64,000 bases of DNA from Avichristensenella sp031549905. Its GTDB lineage: Bacteria > Bacillota > Clostridia > Christensenellales > Aristaeellaceae. The notes below the pieces were generated by a model. The model was not told the DNA's origin, did not search any database, and saw only the letters and a program-made list of their open reading frames with translations. The position numbers were made by a program, and so were the translations under genes. Positions 32,840 through 41,558 of the stretch are shown here, piece after piece. Position 1 is the first letter of the stretch; every line of letters begins with the position of its first letter. The stretch spans positions 8,031 through 72,030 of the forward strand of contig JAVBPC010000076.1 of assembly GCA_031549905.1 (NCBI GenBank). The letters are read 5' to 3'.

Positions 32840-35137
32840 CTAGCATCCGCCCTCAAGCATGTCCGCCCGCGCGCCTTCCGCATCGTAATACCCGTATGGA
32901 ATCCATTCGTTCGCCGGGGGCATGTCAAAGAGCAGGCTTTGGATCGGGCTCCATACCGTCAGGCTTCGGCCCGGCTGAATCTCCACAAACGCATCCGGTG
33001 TGGCGGGAACTTCGCCAACCCGGGCGTACGCGCCGTAGATATCGTTAAACGCCACCACATCATAGGTGGAAGAGCCTGGATAGGAAAGCAGCAGCACAAA
33101 CTGATCCGTGGTACCCGTCATGCTGACGATGTTGCCCGGCAGCCACCAGGATGGGCCGCCCTCTGCCCACAGGCCGAATTCGCGCTCGCGCTCTACCCAG
33201 ATGGTTCTGCCTATCGATGATACGCTCAGAAGCGGCTCATCCGGCTGGTACAGCGGGGCGATCTTGCCATCCACCCGCTGCTGCACAAGGTTCTTGTAGA
33301 AGTTCACGATCAGCGGGCCGCTGTCCTCCATCAGGGCCACGACATGGCCGGTGGTGCGCGCGATGCCCTTGTGCGCGCCATCCTTGCGAGACAGCGTGCG
33401 AATGGAAATTTCCTCGCCGATGATGGTGTAATACCAGATGGCATCCATATCGGCGTAGAAAACTTCATCGTAGAGGCCAAGATCAAGCCGCGCGGGGCCA
33501 TTGCCGGGCTTCCTAATCACCCAGCCGAACCTGCCCTGCGCGTCCTTTCCGTAATAGATGAACGAATCCCCGGCAGGGATAATCGCGGCGGGCAGCGTAT
33601 CCGTCAGCGCGGTGCGCGCGCCGTCCGGCCCCTGGCTGATCAGGCAGTAGCGCTGCGTCTCCTCGGAATACCCCCGGCTGATGATGAAGCCGCCGATCAT
33701 GACGCAATCGGACCGGTTGCCGTACGCGGCGCAGGTGAAGAGAGAAACATCATCATCAAACAGCGCTGCGGGGCCGGTGGCGTGTTCCTTCGCCGCCTGA
33801 TAATTCTCTATGTTTTCGATTTTGTACCCATAGGCTATCGCCTGGTCATACGCGCCGAACGCCTCTTGGTATTCACCCTGGGCGAACTGCGCCTCGCCCC
33901 CCAGGAACCAAAGGTTTGCGCTTTCCGGGAAGATAGCAAGCCCCTTCAGGCAGGTGAACGCGGCTTCCACAGGTTCGCCAAGTTCAAGCTGCACGCCTGC
34001 CAGGTTCCAGTGCGCAAGGTCGGTCGTGGGGTTCAGGGTAATCGCCGTCTCCAGCACCACAATCGCATCCCCGGGCATCCCCATAAGGTTAAACACCGCG
34101 CCAAGATCGTTGTGATATTCCCAGTTCGTCGGGTCAATGCTGATCGCGGTATCCAACGCGGCCCATGCGGCCTCGTACCGCCCAAGCCCGGCCAGCGCCT
34201 CCCCACAGCCGCCGTGATACGCGGCAATTTCCGGGTGCTCGAAAAGCGCCTCATCAAACAGGCTCGACGCCTCTTCGTACTGGCCGTCATCCATCAGGGC
34301 ACGCCCGCGCGCTATGATGTCGGGATCGGGCCCGGCGGGCGCTGGAACGGGCGCGGCGGCAGGTTCAATCTGCGCGATCTGGATGTGGTAGGTATCCTCT
34401 GTCCAGTCCAGCAGAATCTGCAGCGTTTTGCCAGATTCTTTCGAAGCGGCGGTCAGCTCGCCGCTGCCCGGCTCCGTCATCAGGGCATCATACGCCGCGT
34501 CAAAGCCGTATTCCGTGCACAGCACATCGATGTAGGCCGACAGATCGTCGCGCACGGCAGCGCTTTTGTAGGTGTATTCCTGCGAACCCCAGGAGCTTGC
34601 GCCCGACATGATGCACTCGCGCTGGCCGACCACAGCGGGAATGGTGGGCAGCACATCCGCGCCCAGCGTGTAGGTTTCGATGCTGAGCGGGGTGCACCCG
34701 CCGCCGATATCGCCGTACGGCAGGGTATATTCCAGCTGTCCGTGCTCTTCGTGGTTGTACACTTCCACAGTGTAGCGCACATCGCTCCACTCGTTATCCA
34801 CCCTGAAAGGAACTTCGAAGGGCATGTCTCCGCCGGCCGGAATCTCGGGGTATTCATCAAACATGGACCGCAGGTCATACAGTTCCGCATCGCCCTGATA
34901 TGCCCGGATGATCAGCGGGTTGCCTGAAATCGTAAACTCTGAACCGTTGGTAAAGTCAAACGACAGCACTACCGTTTCCGTGCCGCCATACGCGGCGCCA
35001 TCGAACCGCACGCCGGTCAGCGCGAAGCGGTAGTTGCCCAGCTCGCCGTTTACGCCGATGGGGGATTCCGTCAGCGCTGCGGCGCTCACAGTGAGCAGCA
35101 GCGCGGCTAAGCAAAGCCAGCAAAGGTGTTTCTTCAT
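32840..35137 (-). CDS. Large secreted protein: Ig-like N-terminus, TPR repeats, propeller-like C-terminus
   Basis: 765 residues. A signal peptide (KKHLCWLCLAALLLTVSAAA) is followed by an Ig-like domain of the kind found in DUF5067 proteins (ETVVLSFDFTNGSEFTISGN). A Pro/Ala linker near 265 leads to four or five tetratricopeptide repeats at about 275-430 (ALMDDGQYEEASSLFDEALF, PTNWEYHNDLGAVFNLMG, PTTDLAHWNLAGVQLELG). The last 300 residues are strand-rich with propeller-like repeats (DSFIYYGKDAQGRFGWVI). TPRs suggest protein-protein contact outside the cell. It is encoded directly after the small LuxR regulator and before other exported proteins. Function not recognised. Confidence 0.8.
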   Translation of the reverse strand: MKKHLCWLCLAALLLTVSAAALTESPIGVNGELGNYRFALTGVRFDGAAYGGTETVVLSFDFTNGSEFTISGNPLIIRAYQGDAELYDLRSMFDEYPEIPAGGDMPFEVPFRVDNEWSDVRYTVEVYNHEEHGQLEYTLPYGDIGGGCTPLSIETYTLGADVLPTIPAVVGQRECIMSGASSWGSQEYTYKSAAVRDDLSAYIDVLCTEYGFDAAYDALMTEPGSGELTAASKESGKTLQILLDWTEDTYHIQIAQIEPAAAPVPAPAGPDPDIIARGRALMDDGQYEEASSLFDEALFEHPEIAAYHGGCGEALAGLGRYEAAWAALDTAISIDPTNWEYHNDLGAVFNLMGMPGDAIVVLETAITLNPTTDLAHWNLAGVQLELGEPVEAAFTCLKGLAIFPESANLWFLGGEAQFAQGEYQEAFGAYDQAIAYGYKIENIENYQAAKEHATGPAALFDDDVSLFTCAAYGNRSDCVMIGGFIISRGYSEETQRYCLISQGPDGARTALTDTLPAAIIPAGDSFIYYGKDAQGRFGWVIRKPGNGPARLDLGLYDEVFYADMDAIWYYTIIGEEISIRTLSRKDGAHKGIARTTGHVVALMEDSGPLIVNFYKNLVQQRVDGKIAPLYQPDEPLLSVSSIGRTIWVEREREFGLWAEGGPSWWLPGNIVSMTGTTDQFVLLLSYPGSSTYDVVAFNDIYGAYARVGEVPATPDAFVEIQPGRSLTVWSPIQSLLFDMPPANEWIPYGYYDAEGARADMLEGGC

Positions 35138-35191
35138 GTATTTTCGCCGCCTTTTTCGTTTTCGTTGATTGTGGCTGCCTGTTTTGCCCGG

Positions 35192-35539
35192 CTATCTGAC
35201 ATCCCCGCCTTCATCCAAAGGGATAGCCCTTGCGCCATCGGCCAGCGCGTAGCGCAGGATCAGCTGCGCGCGGTCGTGCACATCCAGTTTCTTGTACAGT
35301 GCCGTGCTGTGAAAGCTGATGGTCGTCAACTTTACGCCCAGGATTTCAGCGGCTTCGCGCATCTTTTTGCCCTGCACCAACAGATCGAAAACCTCTCTCT
35401 CCCGGGGCGTGAGGGTTTGCAGGCGTTCGCCGGCGGGCAGGGGTTTCTCTGCGCTTAGCGTGCTGCTTTCCGCCGCGTCCGCCGCACTCCTGTCCGGTTT
35501 GGAGAGCACCGCCTCCTTCAGTTTGGCAATCCATTTCAT
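35192..35539 (-). CDS. Small LuxR-type (GerE) transcription regulator
   Basis: 115 residues. The C-terminal two-thirds is a LuxR helix-turn-helix: LTPREREVFDLLVQGKKMRE near 43, AAEILGVKLTTISFHSTALYKKL near 62. The N-terminal 40 residues have no sensor domain, so it may act as a constitutive or partner-controlled DNA-binding protein. RBS GGGGGA precedes the ATG. It is the first gene of the TPR/DUF3298 unit and carries the repeated box in its own promoter, which suggests it or the membrane LuxR protein upstream regulates both units. Confidence 0.85.
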   Translation of the reverse strand: MKWIAKLKEAVLSKPDRSAADAAESSTLSAEKPLPAGERLQTLTPREREVFDLLVQGKKMREAAEILGVKLTTISFHSTALYKKLDVHDRAQLILRYALADGARAIPLDEGGDVR

Positions 35540-35562
35540 GGTTTTCCCCCGCTTTCACTGTC

Positions 35563-35610
35563 ATGGTACGGGCTTTTGCGGTGCTTGCATAGCTGGTAAA
35601 GTGCACAGGT
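35563..35610 (-). promoter_or_regulatory. Promoter with LuxR-type box B, for the LuxR/TPR unit
   Basis: The box at 35591-35610 (AGCTGGTAAAGTGCACAGGT) differs from box A in one base. On the - strand, TACCAT (35563-35568) lies at the same distance as TACGAT in copy A, with TATGCAA near -35. GTGCAC is the palindromic heart of the box. Confidence 0.6.
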
Positions 35611-35622
35611 ATAGGCAAAATG

Positions 35623-35644
35623 ACCCTGTGAAAACACACAGGGT
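35623..35644 (-). terminator. Terminator of the membrane LuxR gene
   Basis: ACCCTGTG (35623-35630) pairs with CACAGGGT (35637-35644) around AAAACA; on the - strand CATTTTGCC follows. Sequence and loop copy the hairpin at 31433-31456. Confidence 0.75.
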
Positions 35645-35680
35645 GGCATAAAACAACAACGCCAACGTTTTTCGCAGGCG

Positions 35681-37111
35681 TTATGTGGTAAGGGTGAAAC
35701 GGTCGCTAAACTTGGCGAAAAGCTCAGTGCGGCTGCCCACGCCCATTTTGCGGTACAGGCCGTGGCAGTGAAAGTTGACGGTGGATTGCGAAATGGATAG
35801 CTCCGCACCGATTTGGCGCATGGTTTTGCCGCAGAGAAGCAGCGCGCAAACCTCGCGCTCCCTGGGCGTGAGGTCGGGGTACTCAACCTGGCTTGCCTGT
35901 TCTACGGTTTCGCGCACCAGATCGATGTCAATCTGGCGGAATGCATCCGCCCATTCCATCGTGAACAGGTGGCGCTGCAATATCGGCGCTACAAGCACCG
36001 TAATCTGCAGGCAAATCGCCATCGCAGCCAGCGAAAGCACCAGCGGGGTTTGCAGCAGCGCATCCAGATCAAACTGGAAAACCAGCACCGGAAGCAGCGT
36101 CAGCAGCGCCTCAAGGCCGCAAAACCACCGGAAGAACGCAATGTGCCGCGCTTTTTTGCCGATGCCCAGCACCATGTACATCGTGGCGGCCATGCCGAAT
36201 GTTTCCCCGGCGGATATCAGTCCCTGGGCCATGGAATGCGCGGCGTATGTGCGCCCGAACGCGAAAAGCACCCCCACGGTGGTGGCCGCCAGGAACAGGT
36301 TCCACACATGCCAACTGCCGTGGCGCAGCCATATGTGCGCGGCCAGTATCAATGCGGCCCCCACAAGCGCCCCCACCCCGCATGCCATCAGGTTGGTCAT
36401 CAGCGTATTGTAGGTAAGCCCCGCCAGCGTCGAGGTAAAGAATTCATACAGGGCCACCAGCACGAAAACCGTGTAGGTTCCGGCTTGCAGGCGCGGCGGG
36501 GATGCATCCCCATCCTCAGTGCCCCCCAGTCCCGCTTCCGCCAGCCCTTCCCCGCCGATATGGTACAGCACAAACACCAGCGCCAGCGCGAAAAGGGCGG
36601 CGTTGGCGTACACGATGTCATAATCGAGCGCATAGGAACCCAGGCGCTGAAACACAGGCCTGAGCATCATGCTCAGGGCGTAATGCAGCGAATGCAGCAG
36701 CAGGCCGGCCAGCCTTTCCGCGTTGTTCAGCCGGTACATCATCACATACACGGCAACCATGTAGCAGAAACCCAGCGCCGCATCAAAAATCAGGCAAAAG
36801 AAGATTTCGTAGGCCGGCGGCGCGAAGTACATCAGCCCTACGGCCGCAAGCGCAATGCATGCGCACAGCCGCGTCAGGTGCAGCGAAGGCTTGCGCAGCA
36901 AAAACGCGCCCAACATGGGCGCGCAAAATGCAAAGCTTTGAAGCGTGACGGAATCCAGGCCCATCCATTCAAAATCACGCGCGGCATACATCAGATCAAA
37001 TGTGCACATCACCAACGGAAACAAAAGAAACAAAGCAATATGATCCCTGCGGATATGCCGTGTGGATAGCGCCGGGCCGCCCAGCCGCTTTACAAACGCC
37101 TCGCGTAGCAT
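35681..37111 (-). CDS. Membrane-embedded LuxR-type regulator with MFS-like N-terminus
   Basis: 476 residues. About 12 hydrophobic helices (residues 25-385, starting HIALFLLFPLVMCTFDLMYA) resemble an MFS transporter. A cytoplasmic LuxR helix-turn-helix follows at about 410-470 (LTPREREVCALLLCGKTMRQ, IGAELSISQSTVNFHCHGLY). Regulators of this build are known from Actinobacteria such as Eggerthella and some Clostridia, where the membrane part is thought to sense a small molecule and the HTH activates neighbouring genes. The RBS AAAGGGG lies 8 bases before the ATG. It is encoded upstream of the secretome island and is the best candidate for its environmental sensor. Confidence 0.88.
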   Translation of the reverse strand: MLREAFVKRLGGPALSTRHIRRDHIALFLLFPLVMCTFDLMYAARDFEWMGLDSVTLQSFAFCAPMLGAFLLRKPSLHLTRLCACIALAAVGLMYFAPPAYEIFFCLIFDAALGFCYMVAVYVMMYRLNNAERLAGLLLHSLHYALSMMLRPVFQRLGSYALDYDIVYANAALFALALVFVLYHIGGEGLAEAGLGGTEDGDASPPRLQAGTYTVFVLVALYEFFTSTLAGLTYNTLMTNLMACGVGALVGAALILAAHIWLRHGSWHVWNLFLAATTVGVLFAFGRTYAAHSMAQGLISAGETFGMAATMYMVLGIGKKARHIAFFRWFCGLEALLTLLPVLVFQFDLDALLQTPLVLSLAAMAICLQITVLVAPILQRHLFTMEWADAFRQIDIDLVRETVEQASQVEYPDLTPREREVCALLLCGKTMRQIGAELSISQSTVNFHCHGLYRKMGVGSRTELFAKFSDRFTLTT

Positions 37112-37315
37112 GGATTAAACCCCTTTCTGCCGGTTTATTCCCAGAGGCCTTTAAGTGGCACATATACGGAAGAAATGGGGGGCTCGGCCATGTAATAGCG
37201 CATTGTTATCATTTTGAAAGCGATCTGTCTGATATAAGAATAACACTTAGAATGCTTTTAGGCAAGAGGATCATCTGTACAACAGGCAACAAGCGCATGG
37301 AGTCGGTCCTTGCGA
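37112..37315. other. Intergenic region without a recognised gene
   Basis: Between the divergently placed control region of the membrane LuxR gene and the end of the esterase gene. It is AT-richer than its surroundings and should hold the LuxR promoter. I see no consensus promoter, no strong hairpin and no credible coding frame. Confidence 0.5.
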
Positions 37316-38029
37316 TCACGCACGGCCTTCCGCGCGCATCAGCCAAAGGATGCCCTGCGCGATGCGCTCCGTGACATCGGTGAAATGCCCGCCGTCGTGC
37401 CATGCCAGTGCCGTTTCGGACATGCGGGGGTCATCCTGCAGCAGCGCGTGCGCCGCGCGCGTGGCGTCGCCAACGGCCGCCATCCTGGGGTTTCGCGCCT
37501 TTTCTTCTTTTGTGCCAAGGCTGAGGTATACGCGGCTATCCAGCCTTTTCAGGGGATGGGCGCGCATGTAGTCCATCCACCCATCATACCAAAGCGATCC
37601 GGAACAGCTGGCGCACCCCTTGAATCCGCCGGTTTCAAGCATCAGCCAAAGGGCGCACAGGCCGCCCAGTGAGTACCCGATCAGATACGCCTCATCCGGC
37701 GCGGGGGAAAATTGCCGCTGTATCTCAGGCAGCCAATGGGAAAGCAGCCAGTCCTTCAGGATGCCCGCCTGTCCGGCAAACGGTTCGTTTTTGGCGCTCA
37801 GCGGCGGCGCGGGCCACGGCGTGTAATCCCGGTGCCAATCCACCGGGCCGCTCCATGTCAATAGGAAAGGACGGCAGGTGCCCTTTTCGATTTCCGGTAG
37901 GATGATGCGCTCTATCGCGGGAATATCCTCCGCAACCGTATCGCTTGCCAGGCAAAATACGGCGGTCATGTCTGCCCCGCTGCCAAACGCATGCGTAAAG
38001 ATTGATTTGCTGTCGGGCGCTGCGCTCAT
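37316..38029 (-). CDS. Alpha/beta hydrolase, esterase-like
   Basis: 237 residues, cytoplasmic (no signal peptide). The nucleophile elbow is GYSLGG near 118, with an acid and His expected in the C-terminal half (LSLGTKEEKARNPRM, HDGGHFTD near 215). The layout resembles small putative esterases of the D/Fes type, which hydrolyse ester bonds of siderophores or acylated sugars. It is 132 bases from the FAD oxidoreductase gene, perhaps under its own promoter. The substrate is unknown; an acyl-sugar substrate would suit the neighbouring sugar operon. Confidence 0.75.
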   Translation of the reverse strand: MSAAPDSKSIFTHAFGSGADMTAVFCLASDTVAEDIPAIERIILPEIEKGTCRPFLLTWSGPVDWHRDYTPWPAPPLSAKNEPFAGQAGILKDWLLSHWLPEIQRQFSPAPDEAYLIGYSLGGLCALWLMLETGGFKGCASCSGSLWYDGWMDYMRAHPLKRLDSRVYLSLGTKEEKARNPRMAAVGDATRAAHALLQDDPRMSETALAWHDGGHFTDVTERIAQGILWLMRAEGRA

Positions 38030-38161
38030 GCCGGCATCTTCTCCCTTGCAATTGCTTTGCCGCTATTGTACCACGCGAAGGCAATTCTGCGCATAACAAT
38101 AAAGGGAAAGCAAGCGCTCTCCCTTTTCGATGTGGTGAAAACTATGCGAAACCCGTCCGCT

Positions 38162-39928
38162 TTACCCGATATCACAGGAAAACACATGCACCGTGTCGCC
38201 CTGCCATGCCGCGTCAAACCGGATGGAAACGCGCACCGTTTCATCCGGCAGCGGGATGAACACAAGCGCTTTGTGGTTTTCATCGCAGGTGACGGTGCAT
38301 TCCGCGCCGCTTTGTGTCCAGGCTGTTACGGTAAACCGGCGTGCCAGCGCGGCGGGCATCTTCAGCGGTTCATCATCCTTCGCGATGTGTGTGCGCATGG
38401 CGAATGTCTGGTATTTGACATGCTTTGATATGCTTTCCCGAGAGAAATCCGGGTCCAGCGCAATGCGCAGCGACGCGCCCGTTACCGGCCTTGCAAGCGT
38501 CAATGCCAGCAAGTCCCCCGCGCGGAACGCCACGCTGTTCGTATCGCCCGCTGATGGCCGCTCCCGGCCGTTTTGCAGCACGGCGGCTTCGGCCTCCGGC
38601 AGGGAAAGCGTCGCGCCGCGCATGGCTTCGGGCATGGCGCGCGTTTTGCCGGGCAGAAAGCAGCCGTCATCCAGCAGCATCTGTTGCAACAGCGCTATAT
38701 GTTCCTGACCCACCCCGCGCGGAGATTGCCCCTGCCGCACCGCGATGGCCGCCGCCGTGCCTGCCGCCTGACCTACCACCGCACACGTCGCCATAACGCG
38801 CGTTGAGCTCATCGCCATGTGCGTGGCGCTGATGTTGCGCCCGGCGAACATCAGGTTGCCGATATTCCTGGAATACAGCGCCCGATAGGGGATGCGGTAA
38901 GGCACCTTGGGCGTGATGTGGTGCGAGGAATAGCCCGGGTAGCGGAAGCCTTCCGGCGCGTGGTTATCCATTGTCCAGCCGCCGAATGCTGCGACATCCG
39001 CCCACTCCGTGCCTTCTTCCAGGTCGCGCTGGTTCAGGATGACATCGCCGATATAGCGGCGGCTTTCCCGCTTGCCGGGCAGGAAGCCTATCCATTCCAG
39101 TTCCCAGTTGTCTACCCCGTGGTCGCCGTGGTTCTTGATGTGATCCCACACGCCAAACGCGGTTTTCAGCAGCTCTGTGCGGATGGATTCGGCGTCTGCG
39201 ATGGTGTCCTCCTCGCCGCCCAGCTCAATCCACCAGAAGTTGACGCCCGTGCCCACGAAATCATGGTTCTTCATGTGCATGCTCTCATCGGTAGGGTAAA
39301 CATGCGCCCACGGCGGCGGCGTGAATGCGCAGGGGCGGTCCCCTTCCCGCGCCTGTATCAGGCAGGTGTTGCCCATGGTCTTGCGGTCGGGCAATACTTC
39401 CGCGCCGTACTCGCCGTGTTCGCCGCGCCCCTCGCGGCCCACGCGGTATTCGGCCCCGGAAAGCGGCGCCAGGATGCTGTCGCCCGAGCAATCCAGGAAC
39501 ACCTTTGCCGATACGGTATGAAAGGTATAGCTGGTCAGCTGCCAGCCGGTGACGGAAGCAATCCGATCCCCATCCATCGCCAAATCCAGACAGGAGCAGT
39601 TCATCAGCACGGTAAGGTTCTTTTCCTGCGCCGCAATCTGAAACAGCACGCTATCCCATACGGAGGGGTTCATCGTGGGGTTTCGGTAGATGTTTTCCAG
39701 CTCAATCTCCTGCAGCAGCCCGGTTTCGCGGTTTTCTTTGCCGTGCGCGCCGCGAATCCACATCCTGACCTCGCTGGAGGCATTGCCGCCCAGCACGGGC
39801 CTATCCTGCATCACCATGACCTTTGCCCCGTGGCGCGCGGCGGAAACCGCGGCGATCAGCCCGGCCATGCCGCCGCCCACGACACACACATCGGTTTCAT
39901 GCGATAGATGCCGCAAATTTTCGTTCAT
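38162..39928 (-). CDS. FAD-dependent oxidoreductase (FAD_oxidored family), first of three
   Basis: 588 residues. The Rossmann FAD site is VCVVGGGMAGLIAAVSAARHG near 14-34, followed by the family block VLGGNASSEVRMWIRGAHG near 47, and NLMFAGRNISATHMAMSSTRV near 365 with a last FAD-contact segment VVGQAAGTAAAIAV. The C-terminal 150 residues form a beta domain absent from the two shorter paralogues in this operon. There is no signal peptide. Members are frequent in polysaccharide-utilisation loci, but few substrates are known. It overlaps the kinase gene by 4 bases and has GGAGG at 7 bases. Confidence 0.85.
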   Translation of the reverse strand: MNENLRHLSHETDVCVVGGGMAGLIAAVSAARHGAKVMVMQDRPVLGGNASSEVRMWIRGAHGKENRETGLLQEIELENIYRNPTMNPSVWDSVLFQIAAQEKNLTVLMNCSCLDLAMDGDRIASVTGWQLTSYTFHTVSAKVFLDCSGDSILAPLSGAEYRVGREGRGEHGEYGAEVLPDRKTMGNTCLIQAREGDRPCAFTPPPWAHVYPTDESMHMKNHDFVGTGVNFWWIELGGEEDTIADAESIRTELLKTAFGVWDHIKNHGDHGVDNWELEWIGFLPGKRESRRYIGDVILNQRDLEEGTEWADVAAFGGWTMDNHAPEGFRYPGYSSHHITPKVPYRIPYRALYSRNIGNLMFAGRNISATHMAMSSTRVMATCAVVGQAAGTAAAIAVRQGQSPRGVGQEHIALLQQMLLDDGCFLPGKTRAMPEAMRGATLSLPEAEAAVLQNGRERPSAGDTNSVAFRAGDLLALTLARPVTGASLRIALDPDFSRESISKHVKYQTFAMRTHIAKDDEPLKMPAALARRFTVTAWTQSGAECTVTCDENHKALVFIPLPDETVRVSIRFDAAWQGDTVHVFSCDIG

Positions 39929-41553
39929 ATGCTTTCCTCCGCAAGCCGCCTCAGGCGCTTCATGACATCGTTGCCGCCCCGGCCAAAGTAGCCTGAAAGC
40001 AGCTTGTATTCCGCGTACAGCTTCGTATAGATGGCTGTGTGCGCTGCGACCGGCTCGTACGCGATGCCGCTCAGGCAGTGCATCGCCCGCGCCGCTTCAA
40101 ACACGGTGGCGTGCCCGCCTTTTTCCGCACCGGCGGCGGTGGCGGCAAACATCGCGGAACCGATGGCCGGCGCCTGGTCCGAAAGGCTGACGCGAATCCG
40201 CTTGCCCAGCACATCCGCGTATATCTGCATCAGCAGCGGGTTTTTGCGCACAATGCCGCCGCACGCCAGGATTTCGCCTGGGTCGATCCCCTCGGTCTCG
40301 TGCGCCTCCAGGATGGCGCGGGTGCCGAACGCCAGAGACTCCATCAGCGCGCGGTAGATGTCCTCCGGCCGGGTTTTCAGCGTTAGACCCACAATCATGC
40401 CGGAAAGCTCCGCATCCACCAAAGGGGATCGGTTGCCGTTGATCCAGTCCAGCGCCAGCAGGCCGCTTTCGCCGGGCCGCAAATGTGCCGCTCGCTCGGT
40501 CAGCAGATCATGAGAAACCCCGCAGCTGCCCGCATACCAGCCAAGCAGATCGCCCGCGCACGCCTGGCCGGATGCGTACGCGTAGTACCCCGGCAGGTCG
40601 CCGTCCTCGGTCAGGCTGCACACGCCTTTGACGCTGCGCCTTTCCGGGAACGACAGCAGCACGCCCAGCGATGTGCCGATCGTCACCAGCGTTTTGCCGG
40701 GCCCGGTGATGCCAAGGGCAGGCACGGCGGCGTGCGCATCCAGCTGCGGCACGGCCACGGCGATGCCCCCGCAAAGGCCAAGCTTTTCCGCCATGGCCTC
40801 GCTAAGCCCCCCGCAGCTTGCGCCCAGCGGCAGCAGCGTGCCCTTTATTTTGTCCTCAATTACGTTTGCGAAATTCGGGTCCAGCGCCGACAGCAGCGCC
40901 TTGGATGGATACCCAATCCCCTTGCGCCAGAAGGCTTTCAGCCCGGCGGCAGCTTCGCTGCGCGTGAGGCTCCCGGTCATTTGCAATGTCAGCCAGTCGC
41001 ACAGATCAATAAAAGCATCCGCCGCGCGGTATACTTCCGGATCTTCGCGCAGCGTTTCCAGCACCTTGGGCAGGAATGTTTCGCTGGATATCCGCCCGCC
41101 GTTTCGCGCCAGCAGATCGGGGTCCATTTCACGCGCGACGGCAGTAAAATCGTCTGCTTCCCTGTGTGCGGCGTGGTGCTTCCACAGCTTAACCCACGCG
41201 TGCGGCCTGTCCGCGTACTGCGGCAGCAGGCACAGCGGCGTGCCGTTTGCATCCACAAGCACGATGGTGGTGGCGGTGCTGTCCACGCCGATGCCGATCA
41301 CGTCGGTCTTGTCCACGCCGCTTCCGCGCAGCACGGCGGGCACGATTTCAAGCAGCGCATCCAGGTAATCCTGCGGGTGCTGCAATGCCCAGCCGGGCGG
41401 CAGTTCCATTCCGCAGGGCAGGCGCCCATCGATCACGCCGTGCGCGTACGCGTGCGACGCCTCCCGAAGCACCGCTCCGTCCCGCACGCGGCACAGCACC
41501 GCGCGCGCGGACAGCGTGCCGAAATCCACCCCGATCACGCATTTGCAGGCCAT
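39925..41553 (-). CDS. FGGY-family carbohydrate kinase, ribulokinase-like
   Basis: 542 residues. The N-terminal phosphate-binding start is CVIGVDFGTLSARAVLCRV. GIGVDSTATTIVLVD near 88 and the ATP-site block LVTIGTSLGVLLSF near 290 follow. LDWINGNRSPLVDAELSGMI and SLAFGTRAILEAHE near 420 are typical of AraB-type ribulokinases, as is the length (about 560). It should phosphorylate a pentulose or related sugar at C5. The gene lies between the ABC permease genes and the FAD oxidoreductase gene in the LacI-controlled operon, so it is the first cytoplasmic step for the imported sugar. Confidence 0.88.
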   Translation of the reverse strand: MACKCVIGVDFGTLSARAVLCRVRDGAVLREASHAYAHGVIDGRLPCGMELPPGWALQHPQDYLDALLEIVPAVLRGSGVDKTDVIGIGVDSTATTIVLVDANGTPLCLLPQYADRPHAWVKLWKHHAAHREADDFTAVAREMDPDLLARNGGRISSETFLPKVLETLREDPEVYRAADAFIDLCDWLTLQMTGSLTRSEAAAGLKAFWRKGIGYPSKALLSALDPNFANVIEDKIKGTLLPLGASCGGLSEAMAEKLGLCGGIAVAVPQLDAHAAVPALGITGPGKTLVTIGTSLGVLLSFPERRSVKGVCSLTEDGDLPGYYAYASGQACAGDLLGWYAGSCGVSHDLLTERAAHLRPGESGLLALDWINGNRSPLVDAELSGMIVGLTLKTRPEDIYRALMESLAFGTRAILEAHETEGIDPGEILACGGIVRKNPLLMQIYADVLGKRIRVSLSDQAPAIGSAMFAATAAGAEKGGHATVFEAARAMHCLSGIAYEPVAAHTAIYTKLYAEYKLLSGYFGRGGNDVMKRLRRLAEESI

Positions 41554-41558
41554 CTCGT

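Noticed and set aside
37145..37164. Third LuxR box upstream of the membrane LuxR gene (TTTAAGTGGCACATA)
   Set aside because: Similarity to the two boxes is partial and no TACSAT lies at the conserved distance.
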